From: Bacillus sp. B1-b2
GTDB taxonomy: Bacteria > Bacillota > Bacilli > Bacillales > Cytobacillaceae
Length of the DNA stretch: 64,000 bases
Assembly (NCBI RefSeq): GCF_009183415.1
Contig: NZ_WEHU01000015.1
Span: 1 to 64,000 of the forward strand
Reading direction: 5' to 3'
Shown: positions 48,517 to 57,801 of the stretch, one piece after another
How the letters are laid out: every line of letters starts with the position of its first letter
Position numbering within the stretch: position 1 is the first letter of the stretch
Position numbers and translations under genes: made by a program
The notes under the pieces: model-generated
Told to the model about the DNA's origin: nothing
Seen by the model: the letters and a program-made list of their open reading frames with translations, nothing else
Databases searched by the model: none

Positions 48517-49527
48517 ATGCTTCGTGGAAAACAATCTTGGGAATTTACCAATCACCCAGTTATTAGATCTACTGGAGTAGCTGTTGGTCCCTTTGAAGCG
48601 AATGGTAATTTAACGAAGGATTTTGATGTGATACATGACGACTTATGGATGGGAAAAACATCTTATGAGCAGGCACATCGTCTTCTCTTAGAAGAAGCAG
48701 CACAAACGGCTTTGAAGAAAAGTAATATCAGACCAGAAGATACGCAATTCTTTTTAGCAGGTGATTTAATCAATCAAATTACCCCAACAAGTTTTGCTGC
48801 AAGAGACCTTCAAATACCGTATTTTGGTTTGTTTGGTGCATGTTCTACCTCTATGGAGGGGTTAGCACTTGCTTCCTTTATTGTTAATTACCAGGGTGCT
48901 AATAATGTGCTAACAGGTGCGTCTAGTCACAATGCTGCAGTGGAAAAACAATTTAGGTATCCAACAGAATATGGAGGGCAAAAACCTCCTACTGCGCAAT
49001 GGACAGTAACAGGTGCGGGAGTCGGTCTAATTACAACCAATCAACAGAATGAAAATCTTCCCTATACCACATCAGCTACCATTGGAAAAGTAAATGATTT
49101 AGGGTTAGCTGACCCATTCAATATGGGAGGAGCAATGGCACCAGCAGCTGCAGATACTATTTTAGCTCATTTTAAGGATTTAAACTTAGATCCATCTCAT
49201 TATGATTTAATTGTAACAGGTGATTTAGGTAAAATTGGACGAACAACAGCTATGGCGTTGTTAAAAGATAAAGGTCTCTCTATCGATGAAAATAAATTTA
49301 CCGATTGTGGGTTATTAATCTATAAAGAAGATCAACCTGTGCAATCTGGTGGCAGCGGAGCAGGTTGTTCCGCAACGGTTCTTTATGGTCATTTACTTAA
49401 TGAAATGAAAAAGGGAATGTATAAGAGAATTTTATTAGTGGCAACTGGAGCATTATTATCACCACTTACTGTGCAACAAAATGAAACGATTCCATGTATT
49501 GCACATGCAGTTTCCATAGAAATTTAA
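48517..49527 (+). CDS. spoVAD: Stage V sporulation protein AD
   Basis: 336 aa, thiolase-like fold with [13 protein letters not shown]; binds dipicolinic acid and works with SpoVAC and SpoVAE in its uptake and release. ATG is immediately after the spoVAC stop. Full length and intact. Confidence 0.94.
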   Translation: MLRGKQSWEFTNHPVIRSTGVAVGPFEANGNLTKDFDVIHDDLWMGKTSYEQAHRLLLEEAAQTALKKSNIRPEDTQFFLAGDLINQITPTSFAARDLQIPYFGLFGACSTSMEGLALASFIVNYQGANNVLTGASSHNAAVEKQFRYPTEYGGQKPPTAQWTVTGAGVGLITTNQQNENLPYTTSATIGKVNDLGLADPFNMGGAMAPAAADTILAHFKDLNLDPSHYDLIVTGDLGKIGRTTAMALLKDKGLSIDENKFTDCGLLIYKEDQPVQSGGSGAGCSATVLYGHLLNEMKKGMYKRILLVATGALLSPLTVQQNETIPCIAHAVSIEI

Positions 49528-49547
49528 TAGGGAAAGGAGGAATAGCG

Positions 49548-49904
49548 ATGATTCCAATGTTTTTTTGGGCATTTGTCATAGGAGGAATTATATGTGTTAT
49601 TGGACAACTCATGTTTGATGTAGCGAGATTGACTCCAGCACATACTCTATCAACATTAGTAGTGGCAGGCGCCATTCTTGATGGTCTAGGTCTTTATGAG
49701 CCATTTGCAGACTTTGCTGGAGCAGGTGCGACCATTCCGATTACAAGCTTCGGTAATGCACTCGTACATGGAGCGATGCAAGAAGCAGAGAAGCATGGTC
49801 TAATTGGGGTATTAACAGGAATGTTTGAAGTAACTAGCTCAGGGATATCAGCTGCTATTATCTTTGGATTTATAGGAGCATTAATTTTTAAACCAAAAGG
49901 CTAA
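49548..49904 (+). CDS. spoVAE: Stage V sporulation protein AE (SpoVAEb type)
   Basis: 118 aa with four hydrophobic segments and the motif [20 protein letters not shown], homologous to SpoVAC. ATG 49548 follows AAAGGAGG; an in-frame ATG at 49494 falls within the end of spoVAD. Part of the DPA channel of the inner spore membrane. Confidence 0.92.
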   Translation: MIPMFFWAFVIGGIICVIGQLMFDVARLTPAHTLSTLVVAGAILDGLGLYEPFADFAGAGATIPITSFGNALVHGAMQEAEKHGLIGVLTGMFEVTSSGISAAIIFGFIGALIFKPKG

Positions 49905-49978
49905 CAGACTTCTAGAGCTTGGAATCTTTATGCTTCTTTATAAGAAGTGTTTACAATAAACGTATAGGGTGACAAGCC

Positions 49979-50665
49979 ATGCTTCTTATATTAAATACGA
50001 TTGTTCGTTCCATATTAATTATTATCAGTTTATTTTTCATTACAAAACTGTTGGGAAAAAAACAGCTATCAAAGCTTTCTTTTTTTGAATATATGGTGGG
50101 GATAACAGTAGGAGATATTGCTGGTACACTATCTATGGATTCAGCTCTAGAACTGAAAGAAGGAATTACATCCATTGTCATTTGGACATGTATCCCCATT
50201 TTAATAAGCCATTTTTCCCTTCATAGTAAGAAATTCAGAGATTTTGTAGAAGGAACTCCGACTGTATTCATTAAAGATGGAAATATTATGGAGGCTCATT
50301 TGCGGAAAGAAAAATATAGTTTAGATGAATTATTAGAACAATTAAGAATCAAGAGCATCTTTCGCGTTGAAGATATCGAATTTGCTACTCTAGAAGCGAA
50401 TGGAGAATTAAGTGTTCTTTTAAAAAAGGCTAAACAATCAATGCTAGTGGAGGATATAATAGATAAACCTAGAGTAGAAAAAGAGGTTTACACCATTATA
50501 ATGGACGGAAGAATTCTACAAAGAACATTGGAAAAATATAGCCTTACAGAGAAATGGGTATACACGGCTTTAAAAAAAAGAGGAATACACCTACAAGAAG
50601 TTTTTCTTGCGCAGGTAGATCATCAGGGTGAGTTAACTTTTGATTTTTATGATGATGAAAAATAA
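49979..50665 (+). CDS. DUF421 membrane protein (YetF-like)
   Basis: 228 aa. Three N-terminal membrane helices (about 3-25, 35-52, 58-78), then cytoplasmic DUF421 domains containing GTPTVFIKDGNI and LRIKSIFRVEDIEFATLEANGELSVL. Role unknown. Located 74 bases after spoVAE, with a ribosome binding site; this position is typical of spoVA2-type operons. A second family member lies at 54298. Confidence 0.88.
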   Translation: MLLILNTIVRSILIIISLFFITKLLGKKQLSKLSFFEYMVGITVGDIAGTLSMDSALELKEGITSIVIWTCIPILISHFSLHSKKFRDFVEGTPTVFIKDGNIMEAHLRKEKYSLDELLEQLRIKSIFRVEDIEFATLEANGELSVLLKKAKQSMLVEDIIDKPRVEKEVYTIIMDGRILQRTLEKYSLTEKWVYTALKKRGIHLQEVFLAQVDHQGELTFDFYDDEK

Positions 50666-50743
50666 TGCAGTACCAAAATACTTAAAGAGAGAGCATTATC
50701 ATATATGACATTCGTACATTCTATAATAACCTAGTAGCTTGCC

Positions 50744-50773
50744 TACACAAAACGGCTTAAACTTCATATCCTG
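50744..50773 (+). promoter_or_regulatory. Sigma-K-like promoter of yjcZ
   Basis: TACA at 50744-50747 and CATATCCTG at 50765-50773, spacing 17; one mismatch in the last pair. Confidence 0.4.
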
Positions 50774-50807
50774 TTAAAGAATACAGGTAAAGTGAGGTGA
50801 AGTAGGG

Positions 50808-50927
50808 ATGTGTTATGGCGGATATGGCTATGGTGGTAATAGCGGCGGTGGATACGGTTCTTCCTTTGTATTAGTCGTTGTTCTATTCATTCTTTTAATT
50901 ATCGTAGGAGCAAGCTTCTACAACTAA
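50808..50927 (+). CDS. yjcZ: YjcZ family sporulation protein
   Basis: 39 codons. Gly/Tyr-rich start ([10 protein letters not shown]) followed by one hydrophobic helix with [19 protein letters not shown], the YjcZ/YhdX signature. Family of tiny spore or mother-cell membrane proteins. ATG after GGTGAAGTAGGG. The neighbouring gene is spoVIF as in B. subtilis. Confidence 0.85.
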   Translation: MCYGGYGYGGNSGGGYGSSFVLVVVLFILLIIVGASFYN

Positions 50928-50936
50928 TAAGTGAAA

Positions 50937-50968
50937 AAGGCAGCTTTCAATAGCTGTCTTTTTTTTGC
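50937..50968 (+). terminator. yjcZ terminator
   Basis: GGCAGCT pairs with AGCTGTC (one wobble), followed by eight or more T. Confidence 0.85.
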
Positions 50969-50979
50969 CTTTTTCCTGA

Positions 50980-51166
50980 ATTAGCTCGGCGCTCGCTCCG
51001 CGGAAAGCGAACAGTAAGCCTCGGAAAACACAGGCTTACTTTTGCTAGCCACCAAGAAATACTTTTTCAATGGCTTCCCAGCAGATCCCACAAGAGTCTC
51101 CCCTGTAACATAGTTAATCTGCATAAAAATTATATTTAATCTTTCTAAATTTCTTCTTCCACAAGC
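50980..51166. repeat. Dispersed intergenic repeat, copy 3 (rearranged)
   Basis: The right half is in the usual orientation: GCAGATCCCACAAGAGTCTC (51081-51100), CCCTGTAAC, and the AT-rich tail ending ACAAGCT. The left part is reversed: CCGCGGAAAGCGAAC (50999-51013) is the complement of the usual GTTCGCTTTCCGTGG block. A new central stem GTAAGCCT/AGGCTTAC is present. The sequence after the right end resembles the yjcZ terminator. Confidence 0.7.
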
Positions 51167-51209
51167 TTAAAATACGGCTTTCTAAAAGAGCTGTCTTCAT
51201 TATTTTTCT

Positions 51210-51237
51210 CACCTTTTCATCAATACTTCATACAATG
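51210..51237 (+). promoter_or_regulatory. Sigma-K-like promoter of spoVIF
   Basis: CACC at 51210-51213 and CATACAATG at 51229-51237, spacing 15; one mismatch. Confidence 0.4.
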
Positions 51238-51270
51238 TACAGTAGCTCATCTAAGGAGGAAAATACGTAT

Positions 51271-51528
51271 ATGAACAATAATTTCTTTAAGAACATAGAA
51301 TCTAAAACTGGTGTAAACATGAAGGATATTTTAGAACTAGCAAATTCCTTACAAAATGCTGATTTTAAAGATGAAAAAACAGTAAGAGGCGTTATTCGTA
51401 GAGTGTCTCAAATTGCAGGTAAAAATGTACCAAAAGAAACAGAAGACAAAATTGTTCAATCCATTGTAAAAGACGGTAAACAATTGGATTTCGGTACACT
51501 ATCTAAAATGATTAATACAAAAAAATAA
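51271..51528 (+). CDS. spoVIF: Stage VI sporulation protein F
   Basis: 85 aa, cytoplasmic, helical, matching SpoVIF (FFKNIESKTGVNMKDILELA, with DGKQLDFGTLSKMI near the end). In B. subtilis it stabilises GerR and is needed for coat assembly. ATG follows AAGGAGG; an in-frame ATG at 51235 lies upstream of that site. Confidence 0.9.
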   Translation: MNNNFFKNIESKTGVNMKDILELANSLQNADFKDEKTVRGVIRRVSQIAGKNVPKETEDKIVQSIVKDGKQLDFGTLSKMINTKK

Positions 51529-51538
51529 TAGAAGAAAA

Positions 51539-51585
51539 GGGTAACTTTTACTTTTCCATTATTAAAGTTACCCCGTAATTTTTTT
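51539..51585. terminator. Bidirectional terminator spoVIF/yjcD
   Basis: GGGTAACTTT (51539-51548) and AAAGTTACCC (51564-51573); T-run on both strands. Confidence 0.88.
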
Positions 51586-53896
51586 ATGAATGAAAAGGTG
51601 TTAAAGATAAGCTGGATAAGAATCGTGATGCTCTAGCTTTTTTTCCCTTCAGATACATAGGAAGTGAAAGATACAATTCTTGTTGTGCCCTTGTCATCGC
51701 TACATACAGTAATCTTCGTTCTTCCTCTAAAGGTTTTAAATCGTTATTTCGATAAGAATCTAGTGAAAAGTCATGGGGCAAGGAACCATCCACTGCACCT
51801 AAAATATAAACGATTTTATATTCCAATCCTTTTGCACGATGAATCGTACTGAGAGTAATAACATTCAGCGCGTCTCGATATTGCTTCCTTAATTCATCAT
51901 TCATAGCAATCATATGATCCGTATAAAGAACAAATTCCTCAAGGGAAGTGAATTTCCGAGCAACAACTTTTAAATCACGAATATCATCTGAACCCTTATC
52001 CCACTGATTTCCTTCATTTCCCCGTTTTTTTATAAATTCTAGGAAGCCTAATTCCTTTTCAATTGTTTGGATGGCGTCTAAAGGTGTCGACTTCGTTAGT
52101 TTTTTCAGTAAGGCTGGAATTCGTTTTAATCGACTCTCTTGAAAGGCAAACCCCGTTTTTACAAGTGGTAAACAATCTAAAAAGCTACAATCTTCTAAGA
52201 TACTAGTAGCCTTAATATCTTGTAATACTGTTTTTTTCAAAAAAAGTGTTGGCAATATATCTGTGACTGCCTGTTGACTATCAGGATCTACTATTAATCT
52301 TAAATAGGCTAGCATGCTTTTTACAATGAATCGTTGATAGAAAGACCCAGCATTTTGTTCCAGAGCAAATGGAAGATTAGAAGAAGCAAGCCGCTCAAAC
52401 ATAGCTCGACTATTAGTATTCGTTCGAAATAGAATAGCAAAGTCTTTAGGTTCAAATCCTTGTTTAATTTTCTCCTGCATATCTGTCACTATCATAGTAG
52501 CTTCTTCTTCCTCATCATATGGATAGAAGAAAACAGGTTTCTTTCCTTTATAGCTTGTATGCATTTGTTTAGTTCGTCTTTGCGTATTTTTACTAATAGT
52601 AGCTTTTGCAATAGAAACGATTTCCTTCGAGGATCGATAGTTATAATCCAAGATAATTGTTTTTGCATTAGGAAAATCTTTTTCAAACTCTAACAGGTAT
52701 TTAGGGTCACTGCCTCGAAATGAATAAATAGCTTGATCATCATCTCCTACTGCATAAATAGAGGTAGCTTTTTGTGTCATTAATTTAATCCATTCATATT
52801 GGACCTTATTTATATCTTGAAACTCATCTAAAAGAAAATGAGAAAAACGTTTTTGATAGGTTGCTAGTAAGTTTGGATTTTCTAGGAAAAAGTAATACCC
52901 ATTCAAAAGCATATCATCAAAATCATATAAATTTTTCTCTTGTTTCTTCGCTTCATAATCACTATATAATAGAGCAACCTTATTTTCCCAATCATTTATC
53001 GGTTCTACCTGACTAGGAAGAAGCATACTGTTTTTCCATGCACTAATAAGCTGTAAGGCAGCATCCATAGGGAAGTCCTTTTCATCTATTTGGTGAGCAC
53101 GAGCACTTTCTTTTAATATAAGTTCTCGTTGCCAATTACTGCTTAAGAGGTGTTCTCGTTGCCATTTCTCAGGTTGATGAAACATTAAAATTTGATATAA
53201 GATACTATGAAATGTGCCAGAAACAATCTTGTTAATCAGTTCTTTCGTCATCATAGGATAATGAGAGAGACGATCCTTCATTTCCTTTGCAGCCTTATTG
53301 GTAAAAGTTACTAACATAATGGTAGAAGGATTAACTTTGTGCTCATGTATTAAATAAGCAGCTCTTGTAGTAAGAACACGAGTTTTACCACTTCCAGCTC
53401 CAGCAACTACTAGTATAGGACCATAGTCAATCGACACTGCCATACTTTGAGAAGCGTCAAGTGGAAAACCATTTTTCTGCAGAATGTCTAGATACGAACT
53501 AGGGGAATAGGTTGTGCTTTTATTGGTGACTATCGCTGACTCATGTACAGAGGTTTTGGCAGTCATTGGATGTTTAAACGTTAATTCAGGCTCTGTGTTT
53601 TTTGTTTTGGAAATACTACGAGATTTAGGAATTCGAAATCCATTTTTTTCTTCATATTCATTTGATGCAGCTTGTTCATCTTGATAATTGGAAATTTCTC
53701 GCATTTCACAAGGCTCTTTAGAAGAATAATGATAGAAATAAGGAGAACTAGCAATACCTAAATATAACTGTACCGTTTCTCCACAAACAGGGCATACAAG
53801 CTTACCTTTTTTGCCGGCCTCATATATTTTTTGAAATTCATCTCTTGCGGTTGAATGAATGGTAATAAATTGATTATTAAATAAGGCAGTTAACAT
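51584..53896 (-). CDS. yjcD: UvrD/PcrA-family helicase YjcD
   Basis: 770 aa. SF1A helicase: Walker A GAGSGKTRVL, LLDEFQDI, GDDDQAIYSFRGSDP, DYNYRSSKEI, and TIHRAKGLEY toward the C terminus. Ahead of the motor (1-70) is a zinc-binding module with CPVC and a distal His/Cys group that resembles the N terminus of CoiA (31805). Probable role in DNA repair or recombination; function in the cell unproven. ATG after GAGGTT. Confidence 0.88.
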   Translation of the reverse strand: MLTALFNNQFITIHSTARDEFQKIYEAGKKGKLVCPVCGETVQLYLGIASSPYFYHYSSKEPCEMREISNYQDEQAASNEYEEKNGFRIPKSRSISKTKNTEPELTFKHPMTAKTSVHESAIVTNKSTTYSPSSYLDILQKNGFPLDASQSMAVSIDYGPILVVAGAGSGKTRVLTTRAAYLIHEHKVNPSTIMLVTFTNKAAKEMKDRLSHYPMMTKELINKIVSGTFHSILYQILMFHQPEKWQREHLLSSNWQRELILKESARAHQIDEKDFPMDAALQLISAWKNSMLLPSQVEPINDWENKVALLYSDYEAKKQEKNLYDFDDMLLNGYYFFLENPNLLATYQKRFSHFLLDEFQDINKVQYEWIKLMTQKATSIYAVGDDDQAIYSFRGSDPKYLLEFEKDFPNAKTIILDYNYRSSKEIVSIAKATISKNTQRRTKQMHTSYKGKKPVFFYPYDEEEEATMIVTDMQEKIKQGFEPKDFAILFRTNTNSRAMFERLASSNLPFALEQNAGSFYQRFIVKSMLAYLRLIVDPDSQQAVTDILPTLFLKKTVLQDIKATSILEDCSFLDCLPLVKTGFAFQESRLKRIPALLKKLTKSTPLDAIQTIEKELGFLEFIKKRGNEGNQWDKGSDDIRDLKVVARKFTSLEEFVLYTDHMIAMNDELRKQYRDALNVITLSTIHRAKGLEYKIVYILGAVDGSLPHDFSLDSYRNNDLKPLEEERRLLYVAMTRAQQELYLSLPMYLKGKKARASRFLSSLSLTPFHS

Positions 53897-54037
53897 GAAG
53901 AAACCTCAAATCTTATTAAAACTTTAAATAGCTATCTTTTACTATTTAACATCATAACATTGTTTATTAGAGAGAGAAAGGTTTGATTTAGGTGAAACGT
54001 GGAATAGAATAATATACTAATATAGGAGGAAATTAGC

Positions 54038-54292
54038 ATGGGATACATACTACCGATAAGACATTATGAGCAAGAGCAATATAATATTAGAGATATAGCG
54101 AGCAAGCAAAAAATATACAAAAAAGAAGAAGTAACAAAAATTGCAAAAATAAATAATACCATGGATCATTTACAGTTACAGAAGGAAGCAGATGATTTAA
54201 CGAAACAACAAATGCATGAAAATCAGCTTTTGAAAGAGCGAATGATTGCTCAAATCACTGGTAAAGGTACTCGCTTTCATGCATCTATCTAA
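54038..54292 (+). CDS. Uncharacterised small helical protein
   Basis: 84 aa, not recognised. Begins MGYILPIRHYEQEQY, then an amphipathic Lys/Gln/Glu-rich stretch likely to be a coiled coil. No signal peptide. Well placed ribosome binding site (AGGAGG) before the ATG and it ends just before a convergent DUF421 gene, so it is probably real. Confidence 0.68.
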   Translation: MGYILPIRHYEQEQYNIRDIASKQKIYKKEEVTKIAKINNTMDHLQLQKEADDLTKQQMHENQLLKERMIAQITGKGTRFHASI

Positions 54293-54297
54293 TTTCC

Positions 54298-54981
54298 TTA
54301 ATCCATACCATAATTTTGTATATATAAGGGGTGCCCATCTTGCCATTCTGCATAAAGAATTGTTTTTGGTTGGGTGAATCCCTGTTTTTCTAATTTCTCT
54401 CTAAATTGTTGTTCTGTTAAGCCAATATAGGATAAATTTTCTTTGATAATCTCTCCGTCCATAATGATGCTAATGGGTAGTGTATTAGTTTGGTAAGGGA
54501 TTTGTAACTCCTCTTTCGTTGGACTTGATAAAGCTTGTTTTTTCATGACACTAATGGTTCCATCTGTTTCAAGAATAGCAAAGGCACATTCGGTGATGGA
54601 AAAAACATCCTTCGATCGAAGTAAATGCTGCAATTGATTTAAATCTAACCGATTCTTCTTTAATTCCTCATAGTCAATTTTTCCTTTATTTATGATAATA
54701 GAAGGTTTTCCTTCGAGTATTTTTCTTGTTTTTCGAAATTTCTGTGTAAGTAATTCTGTTAGATAGATAAGAGCTCCCCATATAATAATGGAGTAAAGAA
54801 TTTCTTTTATTCCCGTTTCTTTGTCATACATAGCATTTCCTACTAGTTCTCCTAGTATTAAAACAGATACAAAATCAAATGTAGTAATTTGTGTAATTTC
54901 TGTTTTACCAAGAATTCTAGTTAGTATTAAAAGAAAAACATATCCAACTAGGAGCTCTGTGAATATATGAGTAAAATCCAT
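54298..54981 (-). CDS. DUF421 membrane protein, second copy
   Basis: 227 aa. Three N-terminal helices with ILTRILGKTEITQITTFDF, then the DUF421 domains (GKPSIIINKGKIDYEELKKN, LRSKDVFSITECAFAILETD). Start at 54981 (MDFTHIF) after AAAGGAAG. It is a distant paralogue of the gene at 49979 rather than a recent duplicate. Confidence 0.85.
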   Translation of the reverse strand: MDFTHIFTELLVGYVFLLILTRILGKTEITQITTFDFVSVLILGELVGNAMYDKETGIKEILYSIIIWGALIYLTELLTQKFRKTRKILEGKPSIIINKGKIDYEELKKNRLDLNQLQHLLRSKDVFSITECAFAILETDGTISVMKKQALSSPTKEELQIPYQTNTLPISIIMDGEIIKENLSYIGLTEQQFREKLEKQGFTQPKTILYAEWQDGHPLYIQNYGMD

Positions 54982-55279
54982 TAACATCTTCCTTTCTTCC
55001 AATCATTGTAGGCAAATAAGAGAAAATTAAACAATATTTGCTTACCCAACAAGAAAAGAAGTGTATCCTTCGAATCATCTATGAAAGAAGTAGTTTTTTT
55101 ATATCGCGAAGAGTAGAGCCTTGTTGCATAATGGCAAGGACATCCTCTAATAATCTAAGCTGATTGTTTGAGATAATATTTTATTGTAAAAATATACCTA
55201 TTTGTTAATATAAGTATATGTGTATGGGTAATGTGGGGTATTTTAACAAGTCACTCGTTTAAATTTCATTAAGAGAGAA

Positions 55280-55665
55280 GTGGATATTTTGATTGCAAAA
55301 TATATTGGTACCACTGATCATCTGTTACAAAATTCTACTATATCAGAAAAAGTAACTGGATTGATCCATCCAAAATTTAGATTTAAATATAGTGGAATTA
55401 TTGAATTAACAGACAAGGAAATAAAATTAGAAAATTGGAAGGAAATTAATTTAGATGAAATTCAGTCAGTAAAATGCGAATTTGACGATTTGTTTTTGGA
55501 AGGCAAACAATCAATGGAGATAATAGGCTAGGTTATTATACAAAAGGTGAGCCATTAATAATTACAGTAGGGAACGAAAAAATTTACTTATTAATTGATT
55601 GGAATTTTACAACTGGTTTTTCAGATAATAAGAAATGGTTAGAGAAAATGGAAGCATTGCTATAA
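55280..55665 (+). pseudogene. Frameshifted gene of unknown function
   Basis: Frame 1 runs from GTG 55280 to TAG at 55529-55531 (83 codons). A second frame, offset by -1, continues across the stop through GYYTKGEPLIITVGNEKI to TAA at 55663-55665 and reads like the missing C-terminal half. A single base loss near 55500-55520 would explain it. The joined protein would be about 128 aa with no recognisable domain. A programmed frameshift or sequencing error cannot be excluded. Confidence 0.6.
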
Positions 55666-55784
55666 TAATAAATCCTCTCTAAATTCTCTGAAGAGGATCC
55701 AATAGAATTAGAAAAATGACGTGTTTTTGGACACGTCATTTTATATGTGGATTAACACGGAACAACTAGCCATAAATCAGACTC

Positions 55785-56210
55785 TTATAATCTTTTCATC
55801 ATCGTTCTATGTGGAATTCCTGCATCCATAAATTCTTCTGATACGATCTCATAGCCTAATTTTTCGTAGAATGGGATTGCATGAGTTTGAGAGTTAAGTT
55901 TGAGAGCAGGGGCTTTCTGGCTTATTGCATGCTCTTCCATTTTGTCCATTACTAGTTTCCCAGCTCCACCTTTTCGGCTGGACTTTAAGATGCAAACTCT
56001 TTCTACTTTGCCATAGTCTGCAAAAGGACGATATCTTCCTGCTCCGACTGGACGGGATTGATCATCGTATAGAACAATATGTGCACAATCTTGTTCATAT
56101 TGATCTACTTCTAATTCTTCGGGAACATTTTGTTCTTCTACAAATACTGTTCTTCGCACGTAATATGCATCTTTTAATTCTTGTTCTGTTTGGGCAACGA
56201 TTGCTTTCAA
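55785..56210 (-). CDS. yjcF: YjcF GNAT acetyltransferase
   Basis: 141 aa. GNAT-fold acetyltransferase with VRRTVFVEEQNVP, ERVCILKSSRKGGAGKLVMD for acetyl-CoA binding, and HAIPFYEKLGYEIV. Starts at TTG 56210; AAGGAAAAG overlaps the end of yjcG, so translation is probably coupled. Gene order yjcH-G-F matches B. subtilis. Substrate unknown. Confidence 0.88.
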   Translation of the reverse strand: MKAIVAQTEQELKDAYYVRRTVFVEEQNVPEELEVDQYEQDCAHIVLYDDQSRPVGAGRYRPFADYGKVERVCILKSSRKGGAGKLVMDKMEEHAISQKAPALKLNSQTHAIPFYEKLGYEIVSEEFMDAGIPHRTMMKRL

Positions 56211-56218
56211 GATTTAAA

Positions 56219-56731
56219 TCACTTTTCCTTTCCTAAACGGAATGTTTCTAATACAGTCCATGAACCATTTTCTAACTCATATAATAGATGAAAACGGTCT
56301 GTTACTTCCTCATGATTAAACGCTTGCATACTTAAATTACTAAATAAATCTAAGTGTTCATCACTAGATAGTTCTTGCCCAAGAGTAATATGTGGAACAA
56401 AAGGATGTTCAATCGTCACATTGAGTGAGCTCACTAGTTCTTTTTGTAAGTCCTCTAAGTTTGCATTAGGTTCTACTTTTAAATAGATGACATTAGATAC
56501 TGGCTTAAAGGAACTCACCTTTACAATTTTTATTGGTATAGAGCGATAATGTTTAGCTATTGTTTCTAACTTATTGCTAATGTCTTCAATCTCTTCATTA
56601 TTAGCTTCAAGCTCACCAATCAATGTAATATGTGGCGGAATTAGCGCGTATTTTGGGTCATAGCGTTTACGATACGAGTTAGCCACATCCTGCAGTTCTT
56701 TTCCTGGGAAAATTGCGATTCCATATTTCAT
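56219..56731 (-). CDS. yjcG: YjcG 2H-type phosphoesterase
   Basis: 170 aa, 2H phosphoesterase family (2'-5' RNA ligase-like). Two HxT motifs: H34-I-T36 and H114-I-T116. Known family chemistry is cyclic phosphodiester hydrolysis or RNA ligation; B. subtilis substrate not established. ATG after GGAGG. Confidence 0.88.
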   Translation of the reverse strand: MKYGIAIFPGKELQDVANSYRKRYDPKYALIPPHITLIGELEANNEEIEDISNKLETIAKHYRSIPIKIVKVSSFKPVSNVIYLKVEPNANLEDLQKELVSSLNVTIEHPFVPHITLGQELSSDEHLDLFSNLSMQAFNHEEVTDRFHLLYELENGSWTVLETFRLGKEK

Positions 56732-56880
56732 CCTTTGAACCTCCTACTTCATAAGAATACTTCTATTATATAGAAAATGGACTTATTCTTTATACGTTTA
56801 CAATGTTCTATATGTTAGATATTATAACAAAATAATCAAACTAAGTTCAAAGTTTTCCGGAAAAATGTTAGAGGTAGCTT

Positions 56881-57600
56881 CTAGGAGGAAAACATCCGTA
56901 GTAGAATTTTTCCTAATAAAGGTTGCCAATACTTCCATGTATGATCTCCATTAAATTCTTCATAAAAATAATCTGCATTAGAGGCTCTCAACATTTTCGA
57001 TAACTCTCTATTGGGTGTTAGGAAATCTTCAATAGTATCATTCGTTGTCTTTACCGCTGTTTCCTCAGATCCGATAATATGATCTATCTCTAGAAGATGA
57101 TAGTTAGAGAAATTTTCTACAGCAGTTAGAACATCTTCGTTTACTAAAGGAGATTGAAGCATCACTTTTCCAAAGGTATGAGGATATTTAAGTGCAGTCA
57201 TTAATGAAACAGTTGCACCTAATGAATCCCCGATTAGTCCTCGTGTTAATCCCATTTGATAGGTTGGGTATTCTTTGTCTATAAATGGAACAAGCTCATG
57301 TGCTAAAAAGCGAATATACTTAGCGTTTTGAGATCCAGAGGGATGATACTTTTCCCGTCTATTTTGAACACTAGTATAGGGAATACCTACAATGATCGTA
57401 TCTGTTAATTGATTATGTAATTCATCGACAACTCTTCCTATCCGTCCAAGTTGAAAATAATCTTTCCCGTCTTGTGCGATAAGCACATGATATTTATAAA
57501 GAGTAGAAAAATTTGATGGTAGATATATGAGTAAGGTTATGTCTTCTTCTAATTCTTTACTATATAGCTGTACTTCTTGTATTTGACCTTGCTTCGCCAA
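56881..57600 (-). CDS. yjcH: Esterase-like protein YjcH
   Basis: 239 aa. Esterase-D-type alpha/beta hydrolase: nucleophile S126 in LIGDSLGAT, acidic residue in the later strand, and a likely catalytic His in NGDHTWKYW near the end. Cytoplasmic. TTG start after AAGGAAGGGG. A 149-base gap separates it from yjcG. Confidence 0.82.
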   Translation of the reverse strand: MAKQGQIQEVQLYSKELEEDITLLIYLPSNFSTLYKYHVLIAQDGKDYFQLGRIGRVVDELHNQLTDTIIVGIPYTSVQNRREKYHPSGSQNAKYIRFLAHELVPFIDKEYPTYQMGLTRGLIGDSLGATVSLMTALKYPHTFGKVMLQSPLVNEDVLTAVENFSNYHLLEIDHIIGSEETAVKTTNDTIEDFLTPNRELSKMLRASNADYFYEEFNGDHTWKYWQPLLGKILLRMFSS

Positions 57601-57697
57601 GTTGATCCCCTTCCTTTTATTAGGTTTTAGTCAAGTTTAACAGTAATAGAAGGTGTTGAATAGTGAGAAGTTAGGTGTTCGCTTAACTTAGAATTAC

Positions 57698-57713
57698 ATA
57701 CTATATATTGTGT
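57698..57713 (+). promoter_or_regulatory. NrdR box 1
   Basis: ATACTATATATTGTGT matches the NrdR consensus ACACTATATATTGTGT with one mismatch. Lies upstream of nrdD. Confidence 0.8.
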
Positions 57714-57729
57714 ATATTTTATGAACTTA

Positions 57730-57745
57730 TCACTATATATCGATT
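57730..57745 (+). promoter_or_regulatory. NrdR box 2
   Basis: TCACTATATATCGATT is a weaker match, 32 bases (three helical turns) from box 1. Tandem boxes on one face of the DNA are typical of NrdR. Confidence 0.6.
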
Positions 57746-57801
57746 TTTGTTGTTTTGAAGCTATATAATGGAGGTTGATAATTTAAATTGGAGTGATAGG
57801 T

